Assembly (NCBI RefSeq): GCF_020886115.1
Contig: NZ_AP025185.1
Location: forward strand, 2,046,001-2,110,000
DNA length: 64,000 nucleotides
DNA from: Flavobacterium ammonificans
GTDB lineage: Bacteria > Bacteroidota > Bacteroidia > Flavobacteriales > Flavobacteriaceae
Reading direction: 5' to 3'
The notes under the pieces were generated by a model that ran no database searches, had not been told where the DNA came from, and saw only the letters and a program-made list of their open reading frames with translations. Made by a program: the position numbers and the translations under genes. Below are positions 50,940-60,193 of this stretch, one piece after another (position 1 is the first letter of the stretch; each line of letters begins with the position of its first letter).

Positions 50940-53285
50940 CTATTTATTTAGCAATGTTGAATTGAATAAATCTAAGATTCTACTGTACTCATCTACCCAC
51001 GAATAGGTTTCTTTAAATCCATGTGATTCTACTGGAAAACTAGCTAAACTCCATTTCTTCTTTCCTAATTCAATAAAACGTTGGGATAAACGCACAATAT
51101 CTTTGTATTCTACATTGTCATCCACCATACCGTGTAACATCAATAAGTTGCCTTCTAAATTATTCGCAAAATAGATTGGCGAACTTTTTTTGTAGGCATC
51201 GGGATCGGTTTCTGGAAAGTTCAGAATGTTTCCTGTGTAACCATGATTGTAATGTGCCCAATCCGTCACCGAACGCAATGCAGCACCTGCCGCAAACTCT
51301 TTAGGAGTAGTTAACATACCCATTAAAGTGATAAATCCCCCGTAAGAGCCTCCATAAATTCCAACTCGGTTTTCATCTACTCCACAATTTTGAACTAAGA
51401 ATTTTTTTCCATCAATTTGGTCTGACAAATCTTTTCCGCCCATAAAACGGTAAATTCCTGTTCTCACATCACGTCCGTAACCATCGCTTCCACGGTAATC
51501 AATGTCCAAAACAGTATACCCTAAATCAGTCAACATATTATGAAACATATATTCTCTATGGTAAGTACTCCAATGATTATGAGCGTTTTGCAAATACCCA
51601 GCACCATGCACAAAAATCACGGCCGCTTTGTTGGCTTGACTAGTAGATGGTTTGTACAAACGAGCATAAACCGATGTTCCATCTTGCGCTTTGAAAGTAA
51701 TCACTTCTGGTGTTCTCCATTTGTATGATTCAAATTCCTTGGTGGTTGAAACGGTAATTTGTTCTAAAGTACTCCCTTTTTTATTGGAAGCCCAATACAA
51801 TTCCCAAGGTTTATTTTTATACGAATAACGAACTAACAAATTTTTCTCATCTGGTGAAAGACTTACTTCATGAGCGCCATCTTTCGTTAAAATAGGCTGT
51901 AAAACAGCATCCGAAAGGTTCATTTTATAAAAACCTCTATTCCCAGGATGTGTCTGATTGGTGGTTAAATAAAACGCTTTTTTATCTTTTGACAAAACAA
52001 CGCCACGTACTTCCCAATTTCCTTGAGTGAGTTGCACTTTCTTATTGGTTCTCAAATTATAGGTATACAAATGCGAGTAACCAGTTTTTTCAGATTGAAA
52101 ATAAATGGTTTCATTATCTGCAAGGAAACCTAAGGTTCCAGAACTAAAAGCGTATGATGGAATTCCAGGTCCACCTATCCAAGCCTCATCGTGTTGGTGT
52201 TCAATTTCTTTAAAGCTTCCTGTAGCTAAATTCAAATTAACTAACCAACGGTCTTTGTTATCCTGACTTCTAATTTCAACTATTGCATACGAACCATCTT
52301 CATTATAGATGGGAGCTTGAGCAACAATTAATTTGTCTTTTTTGTCTGCATTTTTATTCTTCTCATACAATTTAAAATATTCTGGAACATCTTGTATATG
52401 ACTTAAAGACGAAAAATTAACGGTGTAAACCGTATCTTTTGCTACATTGTAAATACCAAATTTAGTGTTTACCAAATTGTTTATTGACACTTTGGATTTG
52501 GTATCTTTTGATTTATTGTAACCGTCAGCAGTAATAAACACTTCCATTTCTTCCTGCTTCACCTCAGATTCTTCTCTTAAACGAAAAGTGACAAAATCTC
52601 CTTTAGGACTAACTTTTGAGGCTTCAATCGTGTTTTTTCCAACGAAATAAGGTCTAGGAAAATCCAATTTTGGATCTTCATTAGCAGTATTCCATTTCTC
52701 TTTTTCTTCTTGGTCTCTAACAAACTGAAACAATTCTTTTTGTTGTTCTTTCAGGAAAGTCTCTTTTTCTTTTGGTTTATCATCTGATTTCCCTTTTCTG
52801 AAATTTGTCAACTGAACTAACGAACCTAGTTTTGTGTCGAATTTAAATAGGTTGTCGCTTTGTTTGAAAAATAGAACGCCTAGTTCTTTACCTATTTGAA
52901 GAGAAGAAACCGGTACACTATGCTGGTATATCTTTTGTGTTTTTTTGTCTTTAATCGAATAAGAAAAAAGTTGTCCTTTGTCTACAAAATAATAGATTCC
53001 TGTCCCCTCTTTTTGAAGCATTCTCAACTTCGAAAATTTAGCTTCTTCTTTGGAAGCTTTTTGAGGAGCCTTCATTCCTTTCTTCCAGAAATAAGTCGAA
53101 TTGCCCCATTCTTTATTCGGATTCCAATCAAAATAAATTGTGATTCCATCCAGAGACCATCTTTCGTTTTCAGGAAGATTTCCAATAAAATCATTCCCCT
53201 TCATAATCTCTTCCATTTTCAATGTTTGTGCTTGAAAAAAAGAAGAAAACAAAATACAAATAAGTAATACTATATTATTTTTCAT
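50940..53285 (-). CDS. S9 family serine peptidase (dipeptidyl peptidase IV-like)
   Basis: 781 residues. Signal peptide 1-19 (SFFQAQ). Residues 30-520 form a beta-propeller (DPPIV N-terminal type); the C-terminal alpha/beta hydrolase has the nucleophile in YGGSYGGFI (serine at about 647), aspartate in GMVDDNVEY (about 721) and histidine in SHGFKE (about 754). It removes dipeptides or cleaves after Pro/Ala in the periplasm. Such peptidases are common in flavobacteria that live on protein. Confidence 0.94.
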   Translation of the reverse strand: MKNNIVLLICILFSSFFQAQTLKMEEIMKGNDFIGNLPENERWSLDGITIYFDWNPNKEWGNSTYFWKKGMKAPQKASKEEAKFSKLRMLQKEGTGIYYFVDKGQLFSYSIKDKKTQKIYQHSVPVSSLQIGKELGVLFFKQSDNLFKFDTKLGSLVQLTNFRKGKSDDKPKEKETFLKEQQKELFQFVRDQEEKEKWNTANEDPKLDFPRPYFVGKNTIEASKVSPKGDFVTFRLREESEVKQEEMEVFITADGYNKSKDTKSKVSINNLVNTKFGIYNVAKDTVYTVNFSSLSHIQDVPEYFKLYEKNKNADKKDKLIVAQAPIYNEDGSYAIVEIRSQDNKDRWLVNLNLATGSFKEIEHQHDEAWIGGPGIPSYAFSSGTLGFLADNETIYFQSEKTGYSHLYTYNLRTNKKVQLTQGNWEVRGVVLSKDKKAFYLTTNQTHPGNRGFYKMNLSDAVLQPILTKDGAHEVSLSPDEKNLLVRYSYKNKPWELYWASNKKGSTLEQITVSTTKEFESYKWRTPEVITFKAQDGTSVYARLYKPSTSQANKAAVIFVHGAGYLQNAHNHWSTYHREYMFHNMLTDLGYTVLDIDYRGSDGYGRDVRTGIYRFMGGKDLSDQIDGKKFLVQNCGVDENRVGIYGGSYGGFITLMGMLTTPKEFAAGAALRSVTDWAHYNHGYTGNILNFPETDPDAYKKSSPIYFANNLEGNLLMLHGMVDDNVEYKDIVRLSQRFIELGKKKWSLASFPVESHGFKETYSWVDEYSRILDLFNSTLLNK

Positions 53286-53304
53286 AGTAATTGGGTTTGG
53301 TTTA

Positions 53305-54117
53305 TTAATAGTTCAATATTGTCTCTGAAAGGTATTTTGCCACTCCATCTTCATGATTGGTAGCAATTACTTCTAAGTGAGATAATTTATTTTTTAAAGT
53401 TTCAGGAGCGTTGCCCATAATCAAACCTTTTCCGGTGGTAACAAGCATTAGTTCGTCATTAAATCCGTCACCAAAAGAAACCGCATGGCTAAAATCTAAA
53501 TTCTCTTTCTCCAATATTTTAGCAATAGCATGGCTTTTGTCAACTGCTTTATCCATAAATTCAAGACAAATTGGAAGACTAAAAGCATGGTTAAATGATT
53601 CTGGGTGATGTTCTAAAATCAAATCACGAACCGCAATTAATTTATCTTGATTTTCATGCGTAAAGAAAATTTTAATCGCTTCAAAATCCTCTAACTCTCC
53701 AAAATTAACTAATTCGCGATGATAGGTTACTTCTTTAGAAAAACTATTCAATTTTTCATTGTGGATGTTGGTTTGCCACACCTCTTCCTTAAACAAAACA
53801 GTGGTAATATCTGGGTCAATATCCAAATCCAAAATTGATTTTACGGCTTGGCTATCCATGTTAATTGAAAAAAGCAATTCTTTTTCTGGCGAATGGATTC
53901 TTGCACCATTAGAAGTGACTAAGTACAATGGAACTCCTAGTCTTTCGACCAAAGGGATTGCATCTAAATGATGCCGACCTGTAGCCACAACTATCAAATA
54001 ATCTTGTTGGTGTAATTCTTGAAAAACGGATCTTGTGTAATCGGAAATTACGTGATGTTGATTTAATAAAGTCCCATCCAAGTCACTAATAATAACCTTA
54101 CAATTTTCTCTTATCAT
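53305..54117 (-). CDS. Cof-type HAD-IIB family hydrolase
   Basis: 270 residues. Motif I ISDLDGTLL with D12 and D14, motif II around VATGRHHLDAIP, motif III lysine region K191-194 (DKAVDKSHAI) and motif IV SFGDGFNDELML. HAD-IIB phosphatases of this type act on sugar phosphates, flavin precursors or PLP; this one cannot be assigned. It lies 21 bases after phoH and 19 before the S9 peptidase, so the three are co-transcribed. Confidence 0.92.
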   Translation of the reverse strand: MIRENCKVIISDLDGTLLNQHHVISDYTRSVFQELHQQDYLIVVATGRHHLDAIPLVERLGVPLYLVTSNGARIHSPEKELLFSINMDSQAVKSILDLDIDPDITTVLFKEEVWQTNIHNEKLNSFSKEVTYHRELVNFGELEDFEAIKIFFTHENQDKLIAVRDLILEHHPESFNHAFSLPICLEFMDKAVDKSHAIAKILEKENLDFSHAVSFGDGFNDELMLVTTGKGLIMGNAPETLKNKLSHLEVIATNHEDGVAKYLSETILNY

Positions 54118-54138
54118 TGTATAACTGCTTCGACTTAA

Positions 54139-55089
54139 TTAATCGTTATTCTCTATTTTTTTATAGGCCTCAATTACTTTTTTAACCAATCGGTGGCGCA
54201 CGACATCTTTATCATCCAAGTAAATGATTCCAATACCATCCACATCTTTCAAAACCAAAAGCGCTTCTTTTAAACCTGAAATGGTTCGGCGAGGCAAATC
54301 GACTTGCCCAGGATCGCCCGTAATCATGAACTTGGCATTTTTCCCCATACGGGTCAAAAACATTTTCATTTGGGAATGGGTCGTGTTTTGTGCTTCGTCT
54401 AGAATAACAAACGCATTATCTAAGGTTCGTCCGCGCATAAATGCTAAAGGTGCAATTTGGATGATTCCTTTCAAAATATAGTCTTCAATTTTTTCACTAG
54501 GTAACATGTCTCGCAACGCATCATACAAAGGCTGCATGTACGGATCTAGTTTTTCCTTCATGTCTCCAGGTAAAAAACCAAGATTTTCTCCGGCTTCAAC
54601 TGCTGGGCGAGTTAGAATAATTCGCTTGACTTCTTTTTCTTTCAAGGCTTTAACCGCCATCGCCACACCTGTGTATGTTTTACCAGTTCCCGCAGGTCCA
54701 ACAGCAAAAACCATATCGTTTTTTAGTAAGGTATCAACGAGTAATTGTTGATTTGGAGTCAAGGCTTTGATCAATTTTCCGCCTACACCATGAACTAATA
54801 TTTTGTCGTGTCCTTGGATTTTTCGTTCCTCTTGACCATCGCCTAGAATCACTCGTTCAATTACATTAACATCAATGTTATTATAACGGGTAAAATGCAG
54901 CATCAAACGTTGGAATCGTTTTTCAAACTCGTCCAAAACTTCTCTTTCGCCAAAAGCTTTCAAAGTAGTCCCACGAGCAACTATTTTTAATTTAGGATAG
55001 TATTTTTTTATGGTTTCTAAATGAGCATCTTGGTCTCCCCAAAATTCCTTTGGAGCGATGTCAACCAAATCAATTATTCTTTCGTTCAA
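54139..55089 (-). CDS. PhoH family protein
   Basis: 316 residues. A KH-like N-terminal part (about 20-110) and the PhoH ATPase with Walker A VGPAGTGKTYTGVAMAV (about 131-147), NLGFLPGDMKEKLDPYMQPLYDAL, Walker B FVILDEAQN and the sensor GDPGQVDLP. PhoH-like proteins are cytoplasmic RNA-linked ATPases/helicases, often near ybeY; that gene is not here. First gene of the unit, with its own promoter. Confidence 0.95.
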   Translation of the reverse strand: MNERIIDLVDIAPKEFWGDQDAHLETIKKYYPKLKIVARGTTLKAFGEREVLDEFEKRFQRLMLHFTRYNNIDVNVIERVILGDGQEERKIQGHDKILVHGVGGKLIKALTPNQQLLVDTLLKNDMVFAVGPAGTGKTYTGVAMAVKALKEKEVKRIILTRPAVEAGENLGFLPGDMKEKLDPYMQPLYDALRDMLPSEKIEDYILKGIIQIAPLAFMRGRTLDNAFVILDEAQNTTHSQMKMFLTRMGKNAKFMITGDPGQVDLPRRTISGLKEALLVLKDVDGIGIIYLDDKDVVRHRLVKKVIEAYKKIENND

Positions 55090-55211
55090 AAGTGGTAGTA
55101 TTTAGTAGATTAATTCATCTTGAGCAGGTCTAAAATAATTAAAGATTCAAATTAGAAAATATTTTTCTTTATTTCGTTTTTGAATTTACTATTGTTAGCT
55201 TTGCAATTCTC

Positions 55212-55240
55212 AAATTTAATGAAAATTAGGCTTACCCAAC
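55212..55240 (-). promoter_or_regulatory. Promoter of the phoH unit
   Basis: Minus strand: TTG (55240-55238), 18 bases, TAAATTTG (55219-55212). On the plus strand TAGCTTTG (55196-55203) is a candidate -7 element for the divergent SAM hydrolase gene, so the two promoters are interleaved. Confidence 0.6.
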
Positions 55241-55262
55241 CCCAATACTTATAAACAAAATT

Positions 55263-56093
55263 ATGTCAATAATTACCCTTACTACCGATTACGGCTTGAA
55301 AGATCACTTTGTGGGTGCTCTTAAAGGGAAAATTATTTCTGAATATCCTGAAATTACCATTATTGATATTTCGCACGATATCGATCCATTCAACATACTT
55401 GAAGCTAGTTATATAATTGGAGCAGCTTACAGCAGTTTTCCTAAAGGAACAGTACATATCATTGGAGTAGATAGTGAGCGAAATAAAGAAAACCAACACA
55501 TTACTATCCAATGGAACGATCAGTTTTTTATAGGTGCTGATAATGGAATTTTGAGTATGCTTACGCAAAAAGTGGTTCCTCAAAAAATGGTGGCTATTAC
55601 CATTCACGACCGTCTGCATAACGACGCTACTGACTTAGATGTTTTTGTAAAAGTGGCCTGTCATTTATCTAAAGGTGGTTTACTAAATGTAATTGGTAAA
55701 GAAATTACCCAATTAAAAGCAGTTACTGGTTTACAAGCAACTGTGGCGAATGATTTTAATTCTATCAAAGGGAATGTGATTTACATCGATCATTTTGGTA
55801 ATGTGGTCACCAATATTTCAAAAAAACAATTTCTAGATGTTGCCAAAGGAAGGCCTTATGAAATTGTTATGAAAACCAAAAACATCAAAACTATTTTACC
55901 TAACTATTCTTCTATTGCAACCAATGAAAAATATGCCATAAAGAATTATGAAGGCGAAAAATTAGCTCTTTTTAACGAAGCTGGTTTTTTAGAAATTGCC
56001 ATTTTTAGAAGTAATCCTTCAAAAATTGGTTCCGCAAGTAGTTTACTTGGTTTGAGTTACAGAGACGTTGTACTAATTCAATTTAAAAATTAA
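55263..56093 (+). CDS. SAM hydroxide adenosyltransferase (DUF62 family)
   Basis: 276 residues. N-terminal LTTDYGLKDHFVGALKGKI with the conserved aspartates, DISHDIDPFNILEASYII, and FIGADNGILSMLT, then the C-terminal barrel ending IFRSNPSKIGSASSLLGL. DUF62 proteins use water (hydroxide) to split S-adenosylmethionine into adenosine and methionine; relatives are the fluorinase and chlorinase, but those need specific loops not seen here. Why the cell destroys SAM is not known. It lies 7 bases before the monooxygenase gene. Confidence 0.9.
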   Translation: MSIITLTTDYGLKDHFVGALKGKIISEYPEITIIDISHDIDPFNILEASYIIGAAYSSFPKGTVHIIGVDSERNKENQHITIQWNDQFFIGADNGILSMLTQKVVPQKMVAITIHDRLHNDATDLDVFVKVACHLSKGGLLNVIGKEITQLKAVTGLQATVANDFNSIKGNVIYIDHFGNVVTNISKKQFLDVAKGRPYEIVMKTKNIKTILPNYSSIATNEKYAIKNYEGEKLALFNEAGFLEIAIFRSNPSKIGSASSLLGLSYRDVVLIQFKN

Positions 56094-56100
56094 TTCGGCT

Positions 56101-56427
56101 ATGTTGATACGCATCGTAAAATTGAGTTTTCACGAGGAAAATATTCCTGCGTTTCTAGAAAATTTTGAATTGGTTAAGGATCAAATACGAAATTTCCCAG
56201 GAAATCGTTTATTAGAATTGTATCAAGACAAAAACAACGCATCGATTTTCTTTACTTACAGTTATTGGGAAAGCGAAGACGATTTGGAAAACTATAGAAA
56301 ATCAGCGCTTTTTAATGAAGTTTGGGATTTTACCAAGAAATTATTCAATGACAAACCAGAAGCTTGGAGTGTCGATAAATTAAGCCCCCTAACCCCCAAA
56401 GGGGGAATGAGCAACATAGTAAATTGA
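56101..56427 (+). CDS. Putative quinol monooxygenase (ABM domain) with repeat-derived C-terminus
   Basis: 108 residues. Residues 1-92 are a small antibiotic-biosynthesis-monooxygenase (ABM) ferredoxin-like domain: RIVKLSFHEENIPAFLENFEL, GNRLLELYQDKNNASIFFTYSYWESEDDL. Family members oxidise quinols or degrade haem without cofactor. The last 15 or so codons (LSPLTPKGGMSNIVN) are encoded by a dispersed repeat that starts at 56380, so the natural end has been replaced or extended. The core domain looks complete; the tail is probably not functional. Confidence 0.85.
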   Translation: MLIRIVKLSFHEENIPAFLENFELVKDQIRNFPGNRLLELYQDKNNASIFFTYSYWESEDDLENYRKSALFNEVWDFTKKLFNDKPEAWSVDKLSPLTPKGGMSNIVN

Positions 56428-56503
56428 TAAAAACAAATAATTTTTGAACCTAATTTCCACAATCGGTTCCCTTCCCTTAGGGGAGGGTTAGGGTGGGGCT
56501 TAA
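56380..56503. repeat. Repeat element with terminal inverted repeats (two hairpins), copy 2
   Basis: 124 bases bounded by perfect 9-base inverted ends TTAAGCCCC/GGGGCTTAA. The left part (56382-56408) matches the repeat after thrA at 26 of 27 bases. The right part holds the hairpin CCCTTCCC-TTA-GGGGAGGG (56469-56487). It forms the end of the monooxygenase gene and reaches to 3 bases before gldF. Its shape is that of a paired REP/BIME-like unit. Confidence 0.75.
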
Positions 56504-56505
56504 AT

Positions 56506-57231
56506 ATGAAATCAATAGTATTACGTGAAATAAAATCGTTCTTTGGCTCACCAATAGGTTATTTGGTGATTGCTATTTTTCTTATTTTAAACGGACTGTT
56601 TCTTTGGGTTTTTGAAGGAGATTACAATATTTTAAACTCAGGATTTGCTGATTTGACTCCGTTTTTCACATTGGCACCTTGGATTCTGATTTTCTTAATT
56701 CCTGCGGTAACGATGCGCAGTTTTTCGGATGAAAAGAAACAAGGTACCTTAGAATTATTGCTTACCAAGCCCTTGAGTGTTTGGGAAATTGTCTCTGGCA
56801 AATTCATCGGAGCAACTCTTCTAATTGGTATGGCAATTGTTCCTACTTTTATCTACGTAGAAGCCATTTCCAGTTTAGGAATGCCCGAAGGAAATATTGA
56901 TATGGGCAGTACTTTAGGCTCGTATTTTGGATTGCTTTTCCTAATAGGAGCTTATGCTGCTATCGGAATTTTTACCTCGACACTTTCAGAGAATCAAATT
57001 GTTGCCTTTATTCTTGCTGTGTTTTTATGCTTTTTGTTCTTTTTTGGTTTTGAAGGTTTAGCTTCGGTTTTTCCTAATATTTCAAATACAATTGCTTACT
57101 TAGGTATGCAAGATCATTATAAAAGCATGAGCCGCGGCGTGTTGGACACTCGAGATATTCTCTATTTTTCAAGTATCATGGTGGTTTTTCTTTCTTTGAC
57201 TGTTAACCAATTAAAATCGTTTCAATCCTAA
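56506..57231 (+). CDS. gldF: Gliding motility ABC transporter permease GldF
   Basis: 241 residues, ABC-2 type permease with six membrane helices (about 18-37, 52-72, 102-125, 138-160, 165-185, 215-235). The N-terminus SIVLREIKSFFGSPIGYLVIAIFLILNGLFLWVFEGDYN is the GldF signature. With GldA (ATPase, not in the window) and GldG it forms an ABC transporter first linked to Flavobacterium gliding; later work showed it is not essential for gliding in all species. gldG begins on its last base. Confidence 0.94.
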   Translation: MKSIVLREIKSFFGSPIGYLVIAIFLILNGLFLWVFEGDYNILNSGFADLTPFFTLAPWILIFLIPAVTMRSFSDEKKQGTLELLLTKPLSVWEIVSGKFIGATLLIGMAIVPTFIYVEAISSLGMPEGNIDMGSTLGSYFGLLFLIGAYAAIGIFTSTLSENQIVAFILAVFLCFLFFFGFEGLASVFPNISNTIAYLGMQDHYKSMSRGVLDTRDILYFSSIMVVFLSLTVNQLKSFQS

Positions 57232-58916
57232 TGAATACTGCAACTAAAAACAGGCTGAAATCAGTAGGAATAACTATAGTACTACTATTGGTTTTAAATG
57301 CCATTGGGAGTTTCTTTTTCTTTCGATTTGATTTAACCAAAGACAAAAGATATACACTCTCTCCTACTTCGTTACAAATTATTGAACAAGTTAAAAATCC
57401 GTTGTACATCAAAGTATATATGCAAGGAGAATTGCCTGCTGAATTCAAGCGATTGCAATTGGAAACGCGCCAAATGTTGGAGGAATTTCAAGGCTATAAT
57501 TCCAAAATCGTTTTTGAATTTATTGATCCTTTGGAAGACGAAGCAACCAGCATGGACAATATCAAAGAATTGTACCGTAAAGGGCTTACGCCTATCAACA
57601 TTTCAGTTGATGACAAAGGAAAGCAGTCGCAAGCAATGGTTTTTCCTTGGGCTATTGCCGTATATGACAACAAAGAAGTCAACATTCCTTTATTGAAAAA
57701 TATCATGGGCGCATCGACTACCGATAAAGTAATTGGTTCGGTGCAACATCTGGAATATTCCATTGCCGATGCACTTAACAAAATCACAAAAGAAAAGCAA
57801 AAGAAAATCGCCATTATCAAAGGAAACGGCGAATTGCACGAAGCCTATATTGCTAAGTTTTTGTTGCAAACCAAAGAGAGTTACCACATTGGACCATTTA
57901 CTTTGGATTCGGTAACCAAACAACCTGTCAATACGCTTGAGGCATTAAAAAAATACGATTTAGCCATTGTTGCTAAACCTACCGAAGCTTTTTCTGAAAG
58001 CGAAAAACAAGTATTGGATCAATACATTGTCAATGGAGGAAAAACCATTTGGTTAATGGAACAAGTTGTAGCCGAAATGGATAGCTTGTATAGTCCGACA
58101 GGAAGTGCAATGGCGTTTTCAAGAGACTTAAATCTGAATGATTTTTTCTTTAAATATGGCGTTCGAATTTATCCTGATTTAGTCAAAGACGAACAAGGAA
58201 GTCCTATAAAATTAGCTACTGGCGAACAAGGAAGTGCCACTCAATTTCAAGAATTCAATTGGAAATTTGCACCTCAGGTTTATCCACAGAGTAAGCATCC
58301 CATTGTGAAAAATTTGGGCGGAATTAAATTTGATTTTGCCAATGCCATTGATACCTTGAAAAACGGCATTAAGAAAACGGTTTTATTACAATCTTCACTT
58401 TATTCGAAACGAATTGGTACACCAACCGAAATCAACTTGAATAGCGTTAACGAGGAAACTACGCCTGCTGATTATTTGAATAAAGGCACTATTCCGCTTG
58501 CGGTTCTTTTAGAAGGTAATTTCCATTCGATGTTCGAAAACAGAGTGTTGGCTTTTGACCAAACTAATTTTCAAGCTAGTGGAAAAAGCGGTAAAATGAT
58601 TGTCATTTCGGATGGAGATGTGATAAAAAACCAATTGGATAAAAATTTACTTCCTGTCGAATTGGGCTACGATCAACGCTCAGGAAATTTATACGACAAC
58701 AAAGATTTTCTAATGAATTGTGTCAATTATTTATTGGATGATACTGGACTTATTAACATTCGCTCCAAGGATTTAGATTTGCCTTTATTAGACAAAGAAA
58801 AGGTCTATGAAAACTACACCTACATACAATTCCTAACTATCGGACTGCCAATAGTAATTTTAGCAGCTTTTGGCTTTCAATTTACTTTCCTCAGAAAAAG
58901 AAAATACAGTAGGTAG
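57231..58916 (+). CDS. gldG: Gliding motility-associated protein GldG
   Basis: 561 residues. N-terminal helix (about 12-29), a large periplasmic region of the ABC_transp_aux type (IKVYMQGELPAEFKRLQLETRQMLEEFQGYNSKIVFEFIDP) and a C-terminal helix (about 535-555) followed by RKRKYSR. It is the partner of GldF. It starts at the last base of the gldF stop codon, the usual gldFG arrangement. dnaN follows after 84 bases with its own promoter. Confidence 0.95.
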   Translation: MNTATKNRLKSVGITIVLLLVLNAIGSFFFFRFDLTKDKRYTLSPTSLQIIEQVKNPLYIKVYMQGELPAEFKRLQLETRQMLEEFQGYNSKIVFEFIDPLEDEATSMDNIKELYRKGLTPINISVDDKGKQSQAMVFPWAIAVYDNKEVNIPLLKNIMGASTTDKVIGSVQHLEYSIADALNKITKEKQKKIAIIKGNGELHEAYIAKFLLQTKESYHIGPFTLDSVTKQPVNTLEALKKYDLAIVAKPTEAFSESEKQVLDQYIVNGGKTIWLMEQVVAEMDSLYSPTGSAMAFSRDLNLNDFFFKYGVRIYPDLVKDEQGSPIKLATGEQGSATQFQEFNWKFAPQVYPQSKHPIVKNLGGIKFDFANAIDTLKNGIKKTVLLQSSLYSKRIGTPTEINLNSVNEETTPADYLNKGTIPLAVLLEGNFHSMFENRVLAFDQTNFQASGKSGKMIVISDGDVIKNQLDKNLLPVELGYDQRSGNLYDNKDFLMNCVNYLLDDTGLINIRSKDLDLPLLDKEKVYENYTYIQFLTIGLPIVILAAFGFQFTFLRKRKYSR

Positions 58917-58956
58917 ATGTTAATAAAAAATTTTCCATACTAAACTAGTTTACGAT

Positions 58957-58964
58957 ATATTTGT
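58957..58964 (+). promoter_or_regulatory. -7 element for dnaN
   Basis: TATATTTG, 36 bases before the start codon; no clear TTG at the -33 place (TTTTCC at about 58932-58937). Confidence 0.5.
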
Positions 58965-59000
58965 AAAAAAGTATATCCCAAAAAATATAAAATATAACAG

Positions 59001-60119
59001 ATGAAATTTATAGTATCGAGTTCGTACTTATTGAAACAATTACAAGTTCTAGGGAGCGTTATCAATAGTAACAATACCTTACCTATTTTAGATAATTTCC
59101 TATTTGAATTGAACAACAATCTTTTGACTGTTTCAGCTTCTGATTTAGAGACTACCATGTCGGCTACTTTGGATATTGATTCTACCAGTCAAGGAAGTGT
59201 TGCTGTTCCTGCTAAATTGCTTTTGGAAATCCTTAAAACTTTTCCTGAACAACCCTTAACTTTCACAGTTGAAGAAAACAGTACTATCGAAATCAGTTCG
59301 AATTCTGGTAAATATGCATTGGCGTATGCTCCAGGTGAAGAATTCCCTAAATCAGTTAACTTAGACGAACCTTCTGTAACTTTAGTTCCTGCTGATGTTT
59401 TAGCAACAGCAATTAGCAAAACTATTTTTGCTGCTGGAAACGATGATTTACGTCCAGTTATGTCAGGAGTGTTTTTCCAATTCTCTCCACAAGGCTTGAC
59501 TTTTGTGGCAACTGATGCTCATAAATTAGTAAAATATGCACGTACTGATGTTACGGCTTCTCAAGTAGCTGATTTCATCATGCCAAAGAAACCGTTGAAC
59601 ATCTTAAAAAGTATTTTAGGTGCTTCAGATGCGGAAGTAAAAATTGAATACAACGATTCTAACGCGACTTTCTCATTTGACAATTATTTGTTGATGTGTC
59701 GTTTAATCGATGGAAAATATCCAAACTACGAAGCCGTTATTCCAAAAGAAAATCCAAACAAATTAATGATTGATCGTTCTCAATTCTTGAGTTCTGTTCG
59801 TCGTGTGGCGATTTTCTCTAACAAAACCACTCACCAAATTCGTTTGAAAATTGCAGGTGCTGAATTGAACGTTTCTGCAGAAGATATTGACTACTCTAAC
59901 AAAGCGGAAGAAAGATTGACTTGTGATTATCAAGGAGACGATATGCAAATTGGGTTTAACTCTCGTTTCTTAACTGAAATGTTGACCAACTTACAATCGG
60001 ATATGATTATGTTAGAAATGTCATTACCTAACCGTGCCGGAATCCTTACTCCAGTTGATGGTTTAGAAGAAGGAGAAACCGTAACGATGTTAGTTATGCC
60101 AGTAATGTTGAATGCATAA
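59001..60119 (+). CDS. dnaN: DNA polymerase III beta subunit (sliding clamp)
   Basis: 372 residues: three clamp domains, with KFIVSSSYLLKQLQVLGSVINSNNTLPILDNFLFEL at the start, LRPVMSGVFFQF and ATDAHKLVKYAR in domain 2, and the C-terminal hydrophobic end TVTMLVMPVMLNA, equivalent to the M-P-M-R-L peptide-binding end of E. coli. It tethers polymerase III to DNA. dnaA is not beside it; here it follows gldG, so this is not a classical dnaA-dnaN origin locus. Confidence 0.97.
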   Translation: MKFIVSSSYLLKQLQVLGSVINSNNTLPILDNFLFELNNNLLTVSASDLETTMSATLDIDSTSQGSVAVPAKLLLEILKTFPEQPLTFTVEENSTIEISSNSGKYALAYAPGEEFPKSVNLDEPSVTLVPADVLATAISKTIFAAGNDDLRPVMSGVFFQFSPQGLTFVATDAHKLVKYARTDVTASQVADFIMPKKPLNILKSILGASDAEVKIEYNDSNATFSFDNYLLMCRLIDGKYPNYEAVIPKENPNKLMIDRSQFLSSVRRVAIFSNKTTHQIRLKIAGAELNVSAEDIDYSNKAEERLTCDYQGDDMQIGFNSRFLTEMLTNLQSDMIMLEMSLPNRAGILTPVDGLEEGETVTMLVMPVMLNA

Positions 60120-60143
60120 AACAACCATCCAAAATTGAAATAA

Positions 60144-60178
60144 AAAAAACCGCTATTCTTAAAAGGATAGCGGTTTTT
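60144..60178. terminator. Bidirectional intrinsic terminator
   Basis: Stem ACCGCTATTCTT/AAGGATAGCGGT with one G-T pair, 2-base loop, A-run and T-run on the two sides, between convergent dnaN and the universal stress gene. Confidence 0.9.
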
Positions 60179-60193
60179 CTTTTTTACAAGAGA

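Noticed and set aside
55263..56093. SAM-dependent halogenase
   Set aside because: The family also contains the much more common SAM hydrolases; nothing in the sequence or neighbourhood points to halogen chemistry.
58957..60119. Replication origin beside dnaN
   Set aside because: No dnaA, no cluster of DnaA boxes and no AT-rich unwinding repeats were seen; dnaN follows gldG here.
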